A stretch of 64,000 bases of DNA from assembly GCA_019843655.1 (NCBI GenBank), contig JACDQD010000006.1, positions 20,726,246 through 20,790,245 of the forward strand. The letters run 5' to 3'. Positions 1 to 10,950 of the stretch are shown in pieces. The number at the start of each line of letters is the position of its first letter. Position 1 is the stretch's first letter. A program made the translations under genes and the position numbers. The DNA comes from Lethocerus indicus. Lineage: Eukaryota; Arthropoda; Insecta; Hemiptera; Belostomatidae. Under the pieces are notes generated by a model. It saw nothing but the letters and a program-made list of their open reading frames with translations. It was not told the origin of the DNA and did not search any database.

Positions 1-2213
1 TATTTAGGTTTTCTTGTCCATTCCGTGTAAAGGAAATTCCTACGATCAATACCGTTATTGAAAAGTACTCATGAATCGAATCGAGAACTTTTTTTCTCTA
101 TGTTTTTCGTAAAAAAATACAATAAGCAACATTGATGATACAAGCACTAACTACAATGGACAACAATAGAGGAGAAACCACCGATTTCCACCACTTTTTT
201 TCACTTCCTTTTCAGGAGTTTGTAAGAAACGTTTGGGATGGCAGAAGATAGTAGGGTTTGGACTAGCGGCTGGTCGAGTCGTGAGTGGAAATTGTTTAAC
301 TTTTTATGGCAAGGTCTCGGACAAACAGGACTTTAAGATCTGTGTGCAGGGTGAGGTTGGAGACACAGTAGGGTGAATTGGTCATCGTCCTTTATATTTT
401 CGACTGTAGGGTTTGGATTTTGCGGATATTTGTCCCGACAGTTCCGGTCCGTATGTCCAGATCGGTTTAAGTCTAGTGTTGTACAATAATAATTTGTTGT
501 TTAAGCTTAATTTTTATCTATTGCCTAGTCGAATCATAAAATATAATCATAGAAATTCGTATCCTGGAGTTGATCAGTGCAGACATGGATGTTGTTCGGG
601 TAAACGTTTAGTGGGGAAGGCGGCGGTAAGGAGCTGGAAGGGGGTGGGGGGTAGGCCGGCCGCCAATCGACCCTTAATTACAAGTGGCCTCTCCCAACTA
701 CCCGCCCCTCCATCCCTTCCATTCCCCTCCCATCACCACTGTTTGACGCCAATTACCGGTCAGTGTTACACAAAGCACCCCCCCCCGCTTCCCCGTCCAG
801 AACCACCCCTCGGCTCACACAACCCCCAACAACAAACAATGATTCGACTCCGCGGCCACCGACAAATAACTTTCGCCAGCGGCTACCACAAACTGTGAGT
901 CTGCGCTGTGGTGATATTCTGTTGAACCAAAAAAAAACGTACCCTCACAATCATGACCCTAATACACTAATTTTAGAAATAATTATAACTTGCAATCCTG
1001 CCGCTATATTGTCCTTGTGAATGGATAATTATTGCCATAAGTGTGACGGGCACGTACAATAAATAAATTGGGCCAGAAGTGAAAATAATGAAAACTCCAG
1101 ACTTTGCCCAGTTCTGTATTCTGCGTTATTTCAATTATTGTATAATGAACTCCAGTTAATTAAAATCTTCATTAAAAATGTAGATAAAGAAATATTATCC
1201 TCTATTCTCCGAATAGTCATCTATGAGATTTTATTCCCAGTTTGCCGCGGGCAAATTTCACTGATTTCGAAGAAAAACATAATGATTCCTAATACTCTGC
1301 GGTGAAACATAATCCCCCATTGTGTTGATTCTGTGGTGCTTAGAAATAAGAGATGCCTTCCAGCTATTTATGGGGGCGGGTTGCGGGGAGGGGGGAGAAT
1401 TCAATGAAAACCTTCAAATAAAGGAAACCTAAAGAAGCTTATCGACTCGCTCGTTATTTTTTCTTTCTCGGGTTCTTTCCCCTTTGGGGTTCAGTGGACT
1501 GTCTTTTTTGAGGTTGTCATTGTTAAAATAACAATGTAGATACCAGGAATAAGATACACTCTACTTTACTGGGTTTTTAATCAGAAAATTTGTATCAACA
1601 TCTGTTTAATAGATGGCTATTTATGGAACGTCTGTGGTTGGATAATAATTCTATACATGTCGTTGGCCTGGCGTTGGTGACATCTAATGTTTACCCGAAA
1701 CAATATTTGGAACATCGATGGTTTATAGTCAAAGTTATAATTGTTATTATATGACTCATTTCAGACATCAGTGAAGAATCCAGCCAGTACGATTCCTGTA
1801 ACAGTGTAATAAATAATATCTTACTTTGGTTTAGGAACACATTCCTAATTTTCGATTCGTAAGAATTGTAAATTATGTCCATATAATAATGCTCATGTAA
1901 CGTGATTCGGTGTAATGTTTCTGATTTTGGATTATAAAATACAAGGGCTGAATCAATCACGACGTCAAACATGATTTCGGTGTTAGTAGTTGATTTTCCC
2001 ATTGAATTGTGCTTTCCCGCTAACATTATTCCCTTGTGACGGTTCCAAATTCCGGTTTCAGGGTCACTCGAGTGTAAGAGACCGGGGAAAAGTTCCGATG
2101 CCCTGTCCTAGGTCAGTGACTTTCTTCGCCGACGCTGTATGAAGCATCGCTTTTACTGCACTCGGTTTTCTTTTAGCCTGAAAATGTATTGAAAAAAAGT
2201 TTATTTTTAGTAA
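1..2213. other. Non-coding stretch, nothing recognised
   Basis: AT-rich sequence with one GC- and C-rich patch (about 600-870) and a G-rich run near 1374-1398. The open frames over the C-rich patch are low-complexity and lack splice context. No repeat, RNA gene or coding exon could be supported. Confidence 0.6.
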
Positions 2214-2324
2214 TCTAGTTAAGCGGTGAAAGTGCACCCAACTAACTTTGGTTAAATACATTTCTGCACCACACTCAGGGGGCGCTAGTTTATCGGTGCA
2301 ACTGCAGTCAACAAACTTTGGTTA
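2214..2324 (+). repeat. Left part of 70-bp minisatellite (diverged units)
   Basis: A partial unit followed by one nearly complete unit (ACATTT at 2258) of the 70-bp repeat whose main array starts near 2638. These units differ more from the consensus than those of the main array. The unit stops after GTTA at 2324, within a few bases of where the next ACATTT would fall (2328), because an interspersed element interrupts it. Confidence 0.85.
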
Positions 2325-2637
2325 TTTTTTCGTAATAAGCATATTTTCAGTTATTTATTTTAAACAGGTTTTGTATGAGGAAATAAGAAATATAAATTGT
2401 TCTGGACTTAAATTCCGTATGACAACCAAGACATTATTTCTCAGATAAATCGACCAGTAAAATAATTTTTAACGATTAATAATTATTCCAGTATAATAAA
2501 ATATGGCCCTGGCATAGGAAGATCAGATTAACAAACGGATTAATTTAACAAGTACGGCGCGAGAGGGCCGCTAGACCCGCCAGACAAACGTACGTTGCGG
2601 GTCGTGCATCAGCGCCGTGTTACTTGTACCATAACAA
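2325..2637 (-). mobile_element. HR repeat copy A (head plus tail type), inserted in minisatellite
   Basis: On the minus strand this stretch matches 19995-20335 along nearly its whole length: a head holding the 65-nt hairpin (2554-2618), then a tail of about 200 bp ending in an A-rich run. The last satellite unit before it stops at 2324 and the array resumes at 2638-2641, so the boundaries are sharp. No coding capacity is visible and no target-site duplication is evident. It is probably a non-autonomous element; class unknown. Confidence 0.75.
2554..2618 (-). other. 65-nt HR hairpin, copy A
   Basis: Outer 7-bp arms ACGGCGC (2554-2560) and GCGCCGT (2612-2618) are perfect. An inner stem pairs GACCCGC (2574-2580) with GCGGGTC (2597-2603). 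The 65-nt spacing is identical to copies B, D and E and to the hairpins at 59.7 and 60.7 kb. Confidence 0.75.
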
Positions 2638-3310
2638 AGTACATTTCCGCACCACCCTCAGGGGGCGCTAGTTTATTGGTGTAAGTGTACCCAACGAACT
2701 TTAGTTAAGTACATTTCCGCACCACCCTCAGGGGGCGCTAGTTTATCGGTGCAAGTGTACCGAACGAACTTTAGTTAAGTACATTTCCGCACCACCCTCA
2801 GGGGGGCGCTAGTTTATCGGTGCAAGTGTACCGAACGAACTTTAGTTAAGTACATTTCCGCACCACCCTCAGGGGGGCGCTAGTTTATCGGTGCAAGTGT
2901 ACCGAACGAACTTTAGTTAAGTACATTTCCGCACCACCCTCAGGGGGCGCTAGTTTATCGGTGCAAGTGTACCGAACGAACTTTAGTTAAGTACATTTCC
3001 GCACCACCCTCAGGGGGCGCTAGTTTATCGGTGCAAGTGTACCGAACGAACTTTAGTTAAGTACATTTCCGCACCACCCTCAGGGGGCGCTAGTTTATCG
3101 GTGCAAGTGCACCCGATGAACTTTAGTTAAGTACATTTCCGCACCACCCTCAGGGGACCCTAGTTTATCGGTGCAAGTGTACCGAACGAACTTTAGTTAA
3201 GTACATTTCCGCACCACACTCAGGGGGGCGCTATTTAATCGGTGCAAGTGCACCCGATGAACTTTAGTTAAGTACATTTCCGCACCAAAGTTTGAGCGCT
3301 AGTTTATTGT
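2638..3310 (+). repeat. 70-bp minisatellite array, about 9.5 units
   Basis: Units begin with ACATTTCCGC at 2641, 2711, 2781, 2852, 2923, 2993, 3063, 3133, 3203 and 3274 (last one partial), giving a 70-71 bp period; the extra base is a sixth G in a G run. Central units are nearly identical, while edge units are more diverged, as expected from unequal exchange. Each unit contains a CAGGGGGCGCTAG core. There is no spacer diversity, so this is a satellite-type array and not CRISPR. Confidence 0.97.
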
Positions 3311-4259
3311 TCCTTCGATTCACTGTTACAATATATTACAATAATATATTATCTACTATTATCCTATTCTTAAAAATACTTCATTCCTCTGGATGCTGGA
3401 TTAAATTGAACACGGATAGATTGGTGATCAAAATAGTTGTTAATATTTCATCAACTTATTGCAGGAATAAATGTGTCAGTATCGCCTGCAGTACTACAAG
3501 AGCAAATAACCCGAATATACTGAACTACTGAAGAGAACCGTTTGTAAATTTATTTTGCTCTGAGTGTGGAACAAGGTGGGAGGGTGATATTTGGCAGACA
3601 GCGAGTGGAGGTGACACATCAAATCCCCTCGGGCGGCAACCAGAACAAACGTCAGAATTTAACTTTGTATAGCTATACCACTTATTCCTGTTCACATTTT
3701 CGTCCTTATAAACAAATTAATGTTTAACGGAGGATAATAATTGCGGACAATGGAAATATTTTTTTCATAAATAAAGTATTGAGATTAATCTATCCAAAGA
3801 GTTTTATGCCATTACATTGCAGATTATTAGTTTATTCAATAATTATGGTGCCGAGGAACTGAAACCAATTATGAATAATTCGATAATTCAATTAAAATGA
3901 AATTCCCAATATATTTATTAAGCAAACATTAGGAAACTTATCTTGGAATAATTTGGCTTTCCTTGGTTGTTAATTAATTCAAACACCACTGAACTTTCCA
4001 GCTATTTTCTTAGTTCAAGGACTGTGCTTCAGACGCTAAAATATTGCTCAATTCTCAACATTCTTATCTTTAATATATTTCATGGTTCTTAAGAATTAAA
4101 AAAATCCTAGTAATTATTTAATTTAAGAATTTGTGGATTGCACCCTTAGGAAACAAGTGTTACCTCACAAAATGTTTCCACTTATCATTGTAAACTATTG
4201 TAACTATTGGAATTGATTTGGTTTCGCAAAAGTATTCTCAATACAAGCGAGCTTGATTT
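3311..4259. other. AT-rich non-coding stretch
   Basis: Strongly AT-rich sequence after the minisatellite. The 79-codon frame at 3292-3531 begins inside the last repeat unit and has no family resemblance. Nothing else is supported. Confidence 0.6.
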
Positions 4260-4324
4260 AACGGGGCCTTTCTCCTATTTACATATAAAATAAATGTAAA
4301 TAGGTTCCTTAGCGGGACCCCGTT
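4260..4324. other. Strong inverted repeat / hairpin
   Basis: A perfect 11-bp inner stem, CCTATTTACAT (4274-4284) with ATGTAAATAGG (4294-4304), closes a 9-nt loop. It is nested inside an outer 7-bp stem, AACGGGG (4260-4266) with CCCCGTT (4318-4324), with an asymmetric internal loop between the stems. It could be a structured RNA, a cruciform or a chance palindrome. The inner stem is short for a typical microRNA precursor. Confidence 0.6.
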
Positions 4325-6993
4325 TAAGGCTATCGGTCAACTGGTGCTAGGGACAGAACGTTTTATCTGGCGTATAGTCGGTCCGGGATCGGATTTATGG
4401 TAGCGTGGCCTTAGATAAGTTTAAATCTACCTGTTTATCCTGCCCTATCGAAGGATTACCTGAGAGAGATAATGGAAAGGTCGGAAGCCGGCCGACCGGC
4501 CCGGGCCATCGATCAGACATCGCTTTCTTAACCTGAATGTCGATAGGACTTACCTCGAAAAAAACCGATAGGAGGTCCTTTCCGCGTCCAGGGCGATTCG
4601 TGGGAATTGAATCCAATTGTGCTCGTGGTATGTGAAATGCGTATCCATCGAAGTGTTCGAACGGGAAAATGAAATTTTCCCTATTTCCTTCTGTCCAATC
4701 TAGTATGTAATAGGAAAAAATGTAAAAATTTAGAATATCGCGGTATTTCAATAATATGCGAATAAAACAGTTTGTGATAACACCGACCGAGTGAATATGA
4801 CTATATCTATATCACCTAATCACAAACCATTATTTAATTAACCTTAATAAAATAGTTCAATTTCTCAGCTTGATGGAATAATTAATACAGACTATAGTGG
4901 TGTGGAAAACCTGGATAATGTTATTAGTAAATTTATAGATAATATATTCAAGTGTATTTTTCTGGTTTCTGAATAGCAGCACCTTAATGAGTTATTAAAA
5001 TATCTAGAAAAAAATCATTTAAACGGAAAATGACACAACTAATGGTTTTATCGTGTCTTTTAACGATTAGCAGTAATGAATTCGGGTCACAAATAGTATC
5101 AATAATACAGTGAGTTCTTGTTCTGGACAGACGCAGTTTCCAACAAAAATTATGACCCAGCGATTCCCAAAAATATTAATCCGGCCAAATGAATTTCATT
5201 AAGCGAGGGAATGTAAAGGATTCACTTTCAACTGCACCCTATGTTTTCAGGCCGACCTAGGACCTATTTCATTCTAAAACTTGCCGGGGAGTGTCGAGCA
5301 GGGCAGTGGCGGTGTTGACTGTTTGTTCGCTGGAGCACTTTAAAAAATTAAACTCCAAAGAAAAACGTTCCCTCTCCTCAGAAACAAAAAAAAAACAACC
5401 GTGCGGGTAGTGGGACAATGGTCGAGAGTAAATTTTATTTTCTACCCCCTTGTTTAACCCCTAGGTAAAAAGAGGGGACGGCGCGGGGAGTGGACTTAGA
5501 GTTAATTTCGGGCTTAAGCGGAGAGCGTAATATATATTTTTTTTATTACCGCACTAATTGCTACCGCGCTGTGTGCCTATCGGGGGTTAATGCGGGGGCG
5601 GTTACATAGCCGACCCCCGCGCGGGTATAAATAACGAGAGGTAAGTAACCGTCCGGCTTTTATAACGTATCACGTAGCTGTGCCGCGGGGGCAAAGTTAT
5701 AGACGTTTCGTGCCATTAACCCCGGGCTATGAGTTCTAATTATTGTTCGGCTTCCCAACGGTCCTTTCTCTCTCCCTCCCGATCTGTGCCACAACCCCAC
5801 ACCAGAAGCGCGGCATTCTCCGGAGGGCCGTACGCCCGATTGCCCGGCCTAATGGCCATTCCCCTGGCGTCTGCCAGCAATACGACTTCGACGTCGGCGA
5901 TTTGAATAACCGTGTTAATTAAAATCGAGATGAGCTCAAAGGTAAGCGAGATTCAGAGTATTGACCGAAAGTAAAACCATGTTTAGCGACCGGATTCATT
6001 TTCACGAATTTTTCGTTTCTTTTTTTTGTCCTGTCCATTGACCCCATACTCTGAAATATTATAATATCTAACAAGACCATTGTTGGACATAGGCGGGTCG
6101 CCAAATGTTTGATTTTTGCTCTTATAATTTCTAAAGTTTGGTGATGTAAATTAGGGGGGGTGCTTCACTTTGTTTTGTTTATCATTCTTTAAAATTTCGT
6201 ACGCTATTTATAGTGAGGTCTAAAAATATTGAGTTACCTCCTCTGTCATTCCCTCCCCCTTCGATCATCCTATATCCGGTAAGGCGAATTTGTATCTAAA
6301 TTTGGAATTAGAATAATCGCGAAATTGAATTATGAGATCATATTATTTACAATTATCAAGCGACACAAGCATGTGACGCCACACAGCATTTATTCCGTTC
6401 CCATTACTTGAGCAGTGTCATGACAGCGCTATTGATATTTGGTAAACAAAAGATGATGGCTGGCAGTGTTCACTTCAAATCGCTTCACGTTCTCTCAGTC
6501 AACAACATTTCAATCGGTGATATCGAAATGTCAAGTACTCGAGTATTCATCAAGTGGGCGACCATTGTAGTGACGGGCCCAACAATATAAATAGACGTTA
6601 TTCATTAGTTGAACATTGCCAATACCCCAGAAAAGCATTTGGGGTTATTGTATTTAATGCTTATTGTATTATTATACATTATTAACTTAATTAGTCAAAT
6701 TACGTTTCCGTCATTTTCAGACCATTTCAGAATGGTAACAAAATTATAGAATTTATGTTTTACTATGGTAGCGAATATCAACATTTTCGAAGCCCATTAA
6801 AAACTAAATACAGATTATTTTCTAAACTCTATTTTCATTTTCTAGATTTTAATTAAAAGTACTGATCCACTACACTAATCTCTGGCGTATATCTTTTATC
6901 TCAAAGACTGTTAACCTCGAGTAATATGAAAGTGGTGTAAAAAAACAACAAACAATAGAAATAGCAAACTGGAGATTAATAATTCCAAAAACT
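4325..6993. other. Non-coding stretch with GC-rich island
   Basis: Holds a GC- and CpG-rich island at about 5200-5900, with AT-rich sequence on both sides. The minus-strand frame at 4395-4751 has no recognisable domain and no splice context. No repeat family member was found. A cis-regulatory role for the island is possible but unproven. Confidence 0.5.

Positions 6994-7049
<56 letters not shown>
6994..7049. repeat. Compound (TG)n(TA)n microsatellite
   Basis: About 9 TG dinucleotides run directly into about 18 TA dinucleotides, a common compound microsatellite form. Confidence 0.97.
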
Positions 7050-7052
<3 letters not shown>

Positions 7053-10000
7053 ATTCATATATTGATCCTCTGGGAGCTGTCCAGTCTGGAGCGTCTCGGT
7101 CTCCCCAGGGATAACTATCATCTTATATAACCTTTTCTACGTGACCCCCCAACCCCGGCTACAACCCCTCGGGATTACTACACTTTTCGAGTACTTTGTT
7201 CCGCACCGTCGAGTCTTCGAAATATACTCCCAGGGAAAGGAACACCGTGACGTGTATTTTTTATCATTCTCCATCGTGCCGGTTCCGTTCCGAGCTGAGG
7301 TACGTTCGGAAAAATTTCACGCACCAACGAACAAAGAGTTGGATAATCTTTTAACGAACGAAACAAACAAATACCCATTTGTACTATAATTTGTTTTTGT
7401 ATAGTTCACTCTATGGTGGATACAAAATGAAACCACTACCAAATATTTAATGTGACGTGCATTCCGGTAACGTTATCTAATATGTTTTTATATTTTTTAC
7501 TGCAAAAAATGGTATTATTCTAACTCGTACTTTACCGCAAAAACGAGTAATTCTGAATACATTTCACGAATATTGCGGTCCTCACTTACTGCGTCGGACC
7601 TTTTATTCGGCGGGCTGGTCAGCAGAAAAATTCTCGAGGCACAGATAAAATTCCAACGCCGCTAGGGGCGGATACGTTAAGTGAAAAGTTGGTCCAGACA
7701 TGAGGGGGACCGGAGTAACTTTTCCAGTACGGACAACAAATGGCTCGGAGCGTTTCGGTTTGCAGCCAACTGCATTTCCGCACACCTACGCTCGGTTGCC
7801 TTCCAATTTCTTCGTTTTTGTCTCACTATAATTGAAGATGAAAAGGAGCAATTTGAGGGATGAGGTTATAGTTCTGATTTTCCCTAATTACATGAGGAGT
7901 GAATGTAGTATTTAATTTTCTTAGTTAGGACTACTAGAAATACTGTAAAACTATGTTTGCAAAAATAATAACATTAAATGCTAACACTGGCATTCTTCCC
8001 TTGATGCTACCTTAATTGAAAAATTGCCATCACCGAAGTGAACGGTGGAAATGGGGAGATAGCGGGAGAGTTTATTTTATAAATCCGGGCCGCACCACTA
8101 ATCGCATCTGAAATGCAAATTTTAATCGGTCCCGATAAGGAGCCGCGACGAGGGACCAACACGGCCATCCGAGTCAACCGAACTGGGATGTATTAAAAAA
8201 TTTCATAATTCAAACCAATCGTCCGTTAACTTGTGAATGTCGCGAATTTTCGAATAATCACCGACCGGCCTCTCTCGCTTACTTTTTACCCGATGCGGAT
8301 ATTCGAGAATTTTCAAGCTACCTAAGACGAGCCGAGGAACGCCTTTGAGCTCGAAGATTGCAGGCTTACTCCCAAACAATAAGGGGCTAAGTAGGGCCCT
8401 GAGATAGGCTGCGGTTTTCTCTTTTTTTCTTTTTCTTTAATCCCATTTGGTTAGATTAAGGTAAGGATCAAAAATCTCATCAGAAACTTACTTCTTGTAA
8501 TCCACAGTACTGGCCGCAGAAAATATCAAATTCTTTAAAATTCCCAATTGATAAACAATTTAAGCGTATACGGTACAGATTATTACCTCGGTAGGTCATA
8601 TGAAGAATACTAGATGAAGGTGTATAAAATAATTCTCCCTGATAATCCCAGGAACAATTTCTAACTAAATATATTTTCACTCAATCAATATTCATCTCAT
8701 CCAGGTTTATTAAATCGATCAAAATTTAAATTTAAAAAAGTACCATCGATAAGAGGCTAAATTTTCATGCAGCTGTTTATAAATATATTGATCAGTAGGA
8801 AACAATTCCTTAATTACTTTAATCATTATTTACGAAAACTAAATAACTAGAGCGTTTAAAATTGAATACATCAAATGTCGATGTTGAAGCTGCGACCGCA
8901 CTTAATTGATTTAATTTCTTCCGGTCGGACCTCGGAAAAATCTCGTATTCTTTTTCCCTCGGGGGCCAGAAACAATATCCGGGTCTAAAAACTTTGTTAG
9001 CGCGTCCGACTCAGAAAGAAACTCGGAGAGAAAGGCGTGGGAGGGGCCGCCCAACAGCGGAATGCAATTAGGTTTTTCTCCGGCGATGTTAAAAAGTTTT
9101 TCACGTTCCCGAAAATGAAAGGTAGGAAAATTTTCTGGGCCGCGAAGGGCACTCCGCCGGGGCCCGGCTCAAAGGGACACCTGGACGGGGGTGACGCAGC
9201 CCCCCGCCAACTTCGTTATAAATCCAAGCGCGCATTTTATTACAGCTGCGCTGGCGTCTCATCATTAAAAAAAGAAAAAACATCAAAGCCAATTCCCAAC
9301 GCTTTTCCTAGAACCCCCATAGACACAGAAAACACAGTATCTTATAGATTACCACGTGTGTTGATTTTCGCTTCGTCGGTTCGTGTACACTGTTTTCTGC
9401 AAGCCTGGTTCTTTACGATTTAGGTATATTAGAATTTAATTATCCTAACTTCAGATGCCCTTAATTGTAATTCATAAAACATGATGTAACCATATTATTT
9501 TTCCATTTAATTAAACTAAAAAATTATCCTATTTAAATGCCTCATGTTTTGGAAATGGTTCTATAATAAAAAAATTTTGAATTAGTCTTGGAGCTGTATA
9601 GAAATCCTTAAATAGTTTCTCTTAATTCTGAAAAGATCATTCAGAATATATCGATAATACATAATATTATTATTTACTTATTGTGACGTATTCATAACTA
9701 TAAAAATATCCGAGAATGTTTTTTTATTTTCACCCAGTATTCAAATCTCTAGTGTTTGCCTATCGATCTATTCAAATTATAGTGTTTGCCTGCACTGGAA
9801 CAAAATCTCAGTCGAACAATATACCGTATACCTTACGATATTAGCTGGGGCAAGTTGCAGCGAATATTAACAGCGGGCGGTTGATCAAGTTATGGAGAAG
9901 GGCGCAATCGGTCAGCCGGAAGTGAATTACACCGCGCCGGGTCTCCGCTTGTTATTCTCATCCGAAAGCGATCAGACAGCCTGCTAATTTAAATCACTCC

Positions 10001-10896
10001 TGATAACAGAACCCCTGTCGGATCGGCGCTGTTGCGGGCCCGCTTTGTGCTCGGACCGAGAACGATTACGACCTGAACGGAGCCCCAGCGCTGTCACAGT
10101 TTATCTGTTTATTAGTCAGTACCGTCCCGTTAATCAATTAACCAGATATAAAGAGTACTCAGTATCAGGCAGAAATTATTTATTCTGGATATAAATCGGA
10201 CATTTGGCATTAAAATTGCCTTTATTCCGTGAAATGATGGAACCAGTAAGAGTTCCGAATCTGACCGAACCCAAGGGTTCTCTGATTCCATCTTCTGCCC
10301 AGAGTTTGTCTCGCATTACTGAGGTAACTAAAGTTGCATAGCAATGACAACATTAGTATTTGGATATTCCTTAAATTACGGCCAAATTATTTCTGCAATC
10401 AGAATTCATAGTTGAGTTACAGAGAATCGATTCGGTGAGCAGTCGAGTAGTAACAGGGTGCAGTGTGAAGGAAAAGAATAGTGGATGGTACTTTGTGAGC
10501 CCAATTCAGAGTACCCAGGGTAAAGTATTCACAAGTTCAGGTTGTGCCTAAAGGACAGTTTCGTATTTGGAAATACGTCCTTATATGATAATGTTTTTTA
10601 TCGCTGAAGACATTCGTAAGATTCCGAGGAGCAGTTATCGTATAGGGAGTAGTGCGCCCCCAACAGGACGAGAGCGAACAAGTGCGGTGCGGATTGCGCG
10701 ATAGGGCCCGAGACAAGGGAGGGGACTTTAGTTTATCTGGCGGCGAATCAAGAAGGGGAATCGAACCGGAGGCGGAAAAAGGGGATGGGGAGAGGCCGTG
10801 GGGAGGGAGGGGGTTGAGGGCTGACGCCGCGTAACTCCGCACACCGCCCGACAATAAAAAGCCAATCACTCTTCGCGGGACAAAAACCTGTACGGG
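7050..10896. other. Non-coding stretch, no gene supported
   Basis: Alternating AT-rich sequence and GC-rich islands (about 8880-9250 and 9840-10140). The 128-codon frame at 9037-9423 has no recognisable domain and a competing antisense frame, so it is treated as chance. No family repeat was seen. Confidence 0.5.
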
Positions 10897-10950
10897 GGAA
10901 GCAGGAGGAGGATGAGGATGAGGAGGAGGAGAAGGAGGTGGAGGAGGATT
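10897..10950. repeat. Purine-rich (AGG/GAT)n low-complexity tract
   Basis: An imperfect trinucleotide tract of GAG, GAT and AAG units on the plus strand. Read on the minus strand it gives proline and histidine runs, which explains the 144-codon minus-strand frame at 10537-10971. Confidence 0.9.

Noticed and set aside
2638..3310. Regularly spaced repeats suggestive of CRISPR
   Set aside because: Whole 70-bp units are tandem with no unique spacers, in a eukaryotic setting; it is a minisatellite.
9037..9423. 128-codon plus-strand frame
   Set aside because: No family features, opposed by a minus-strand frame over the GC-rich half, and contains AT-driven K/F runs.
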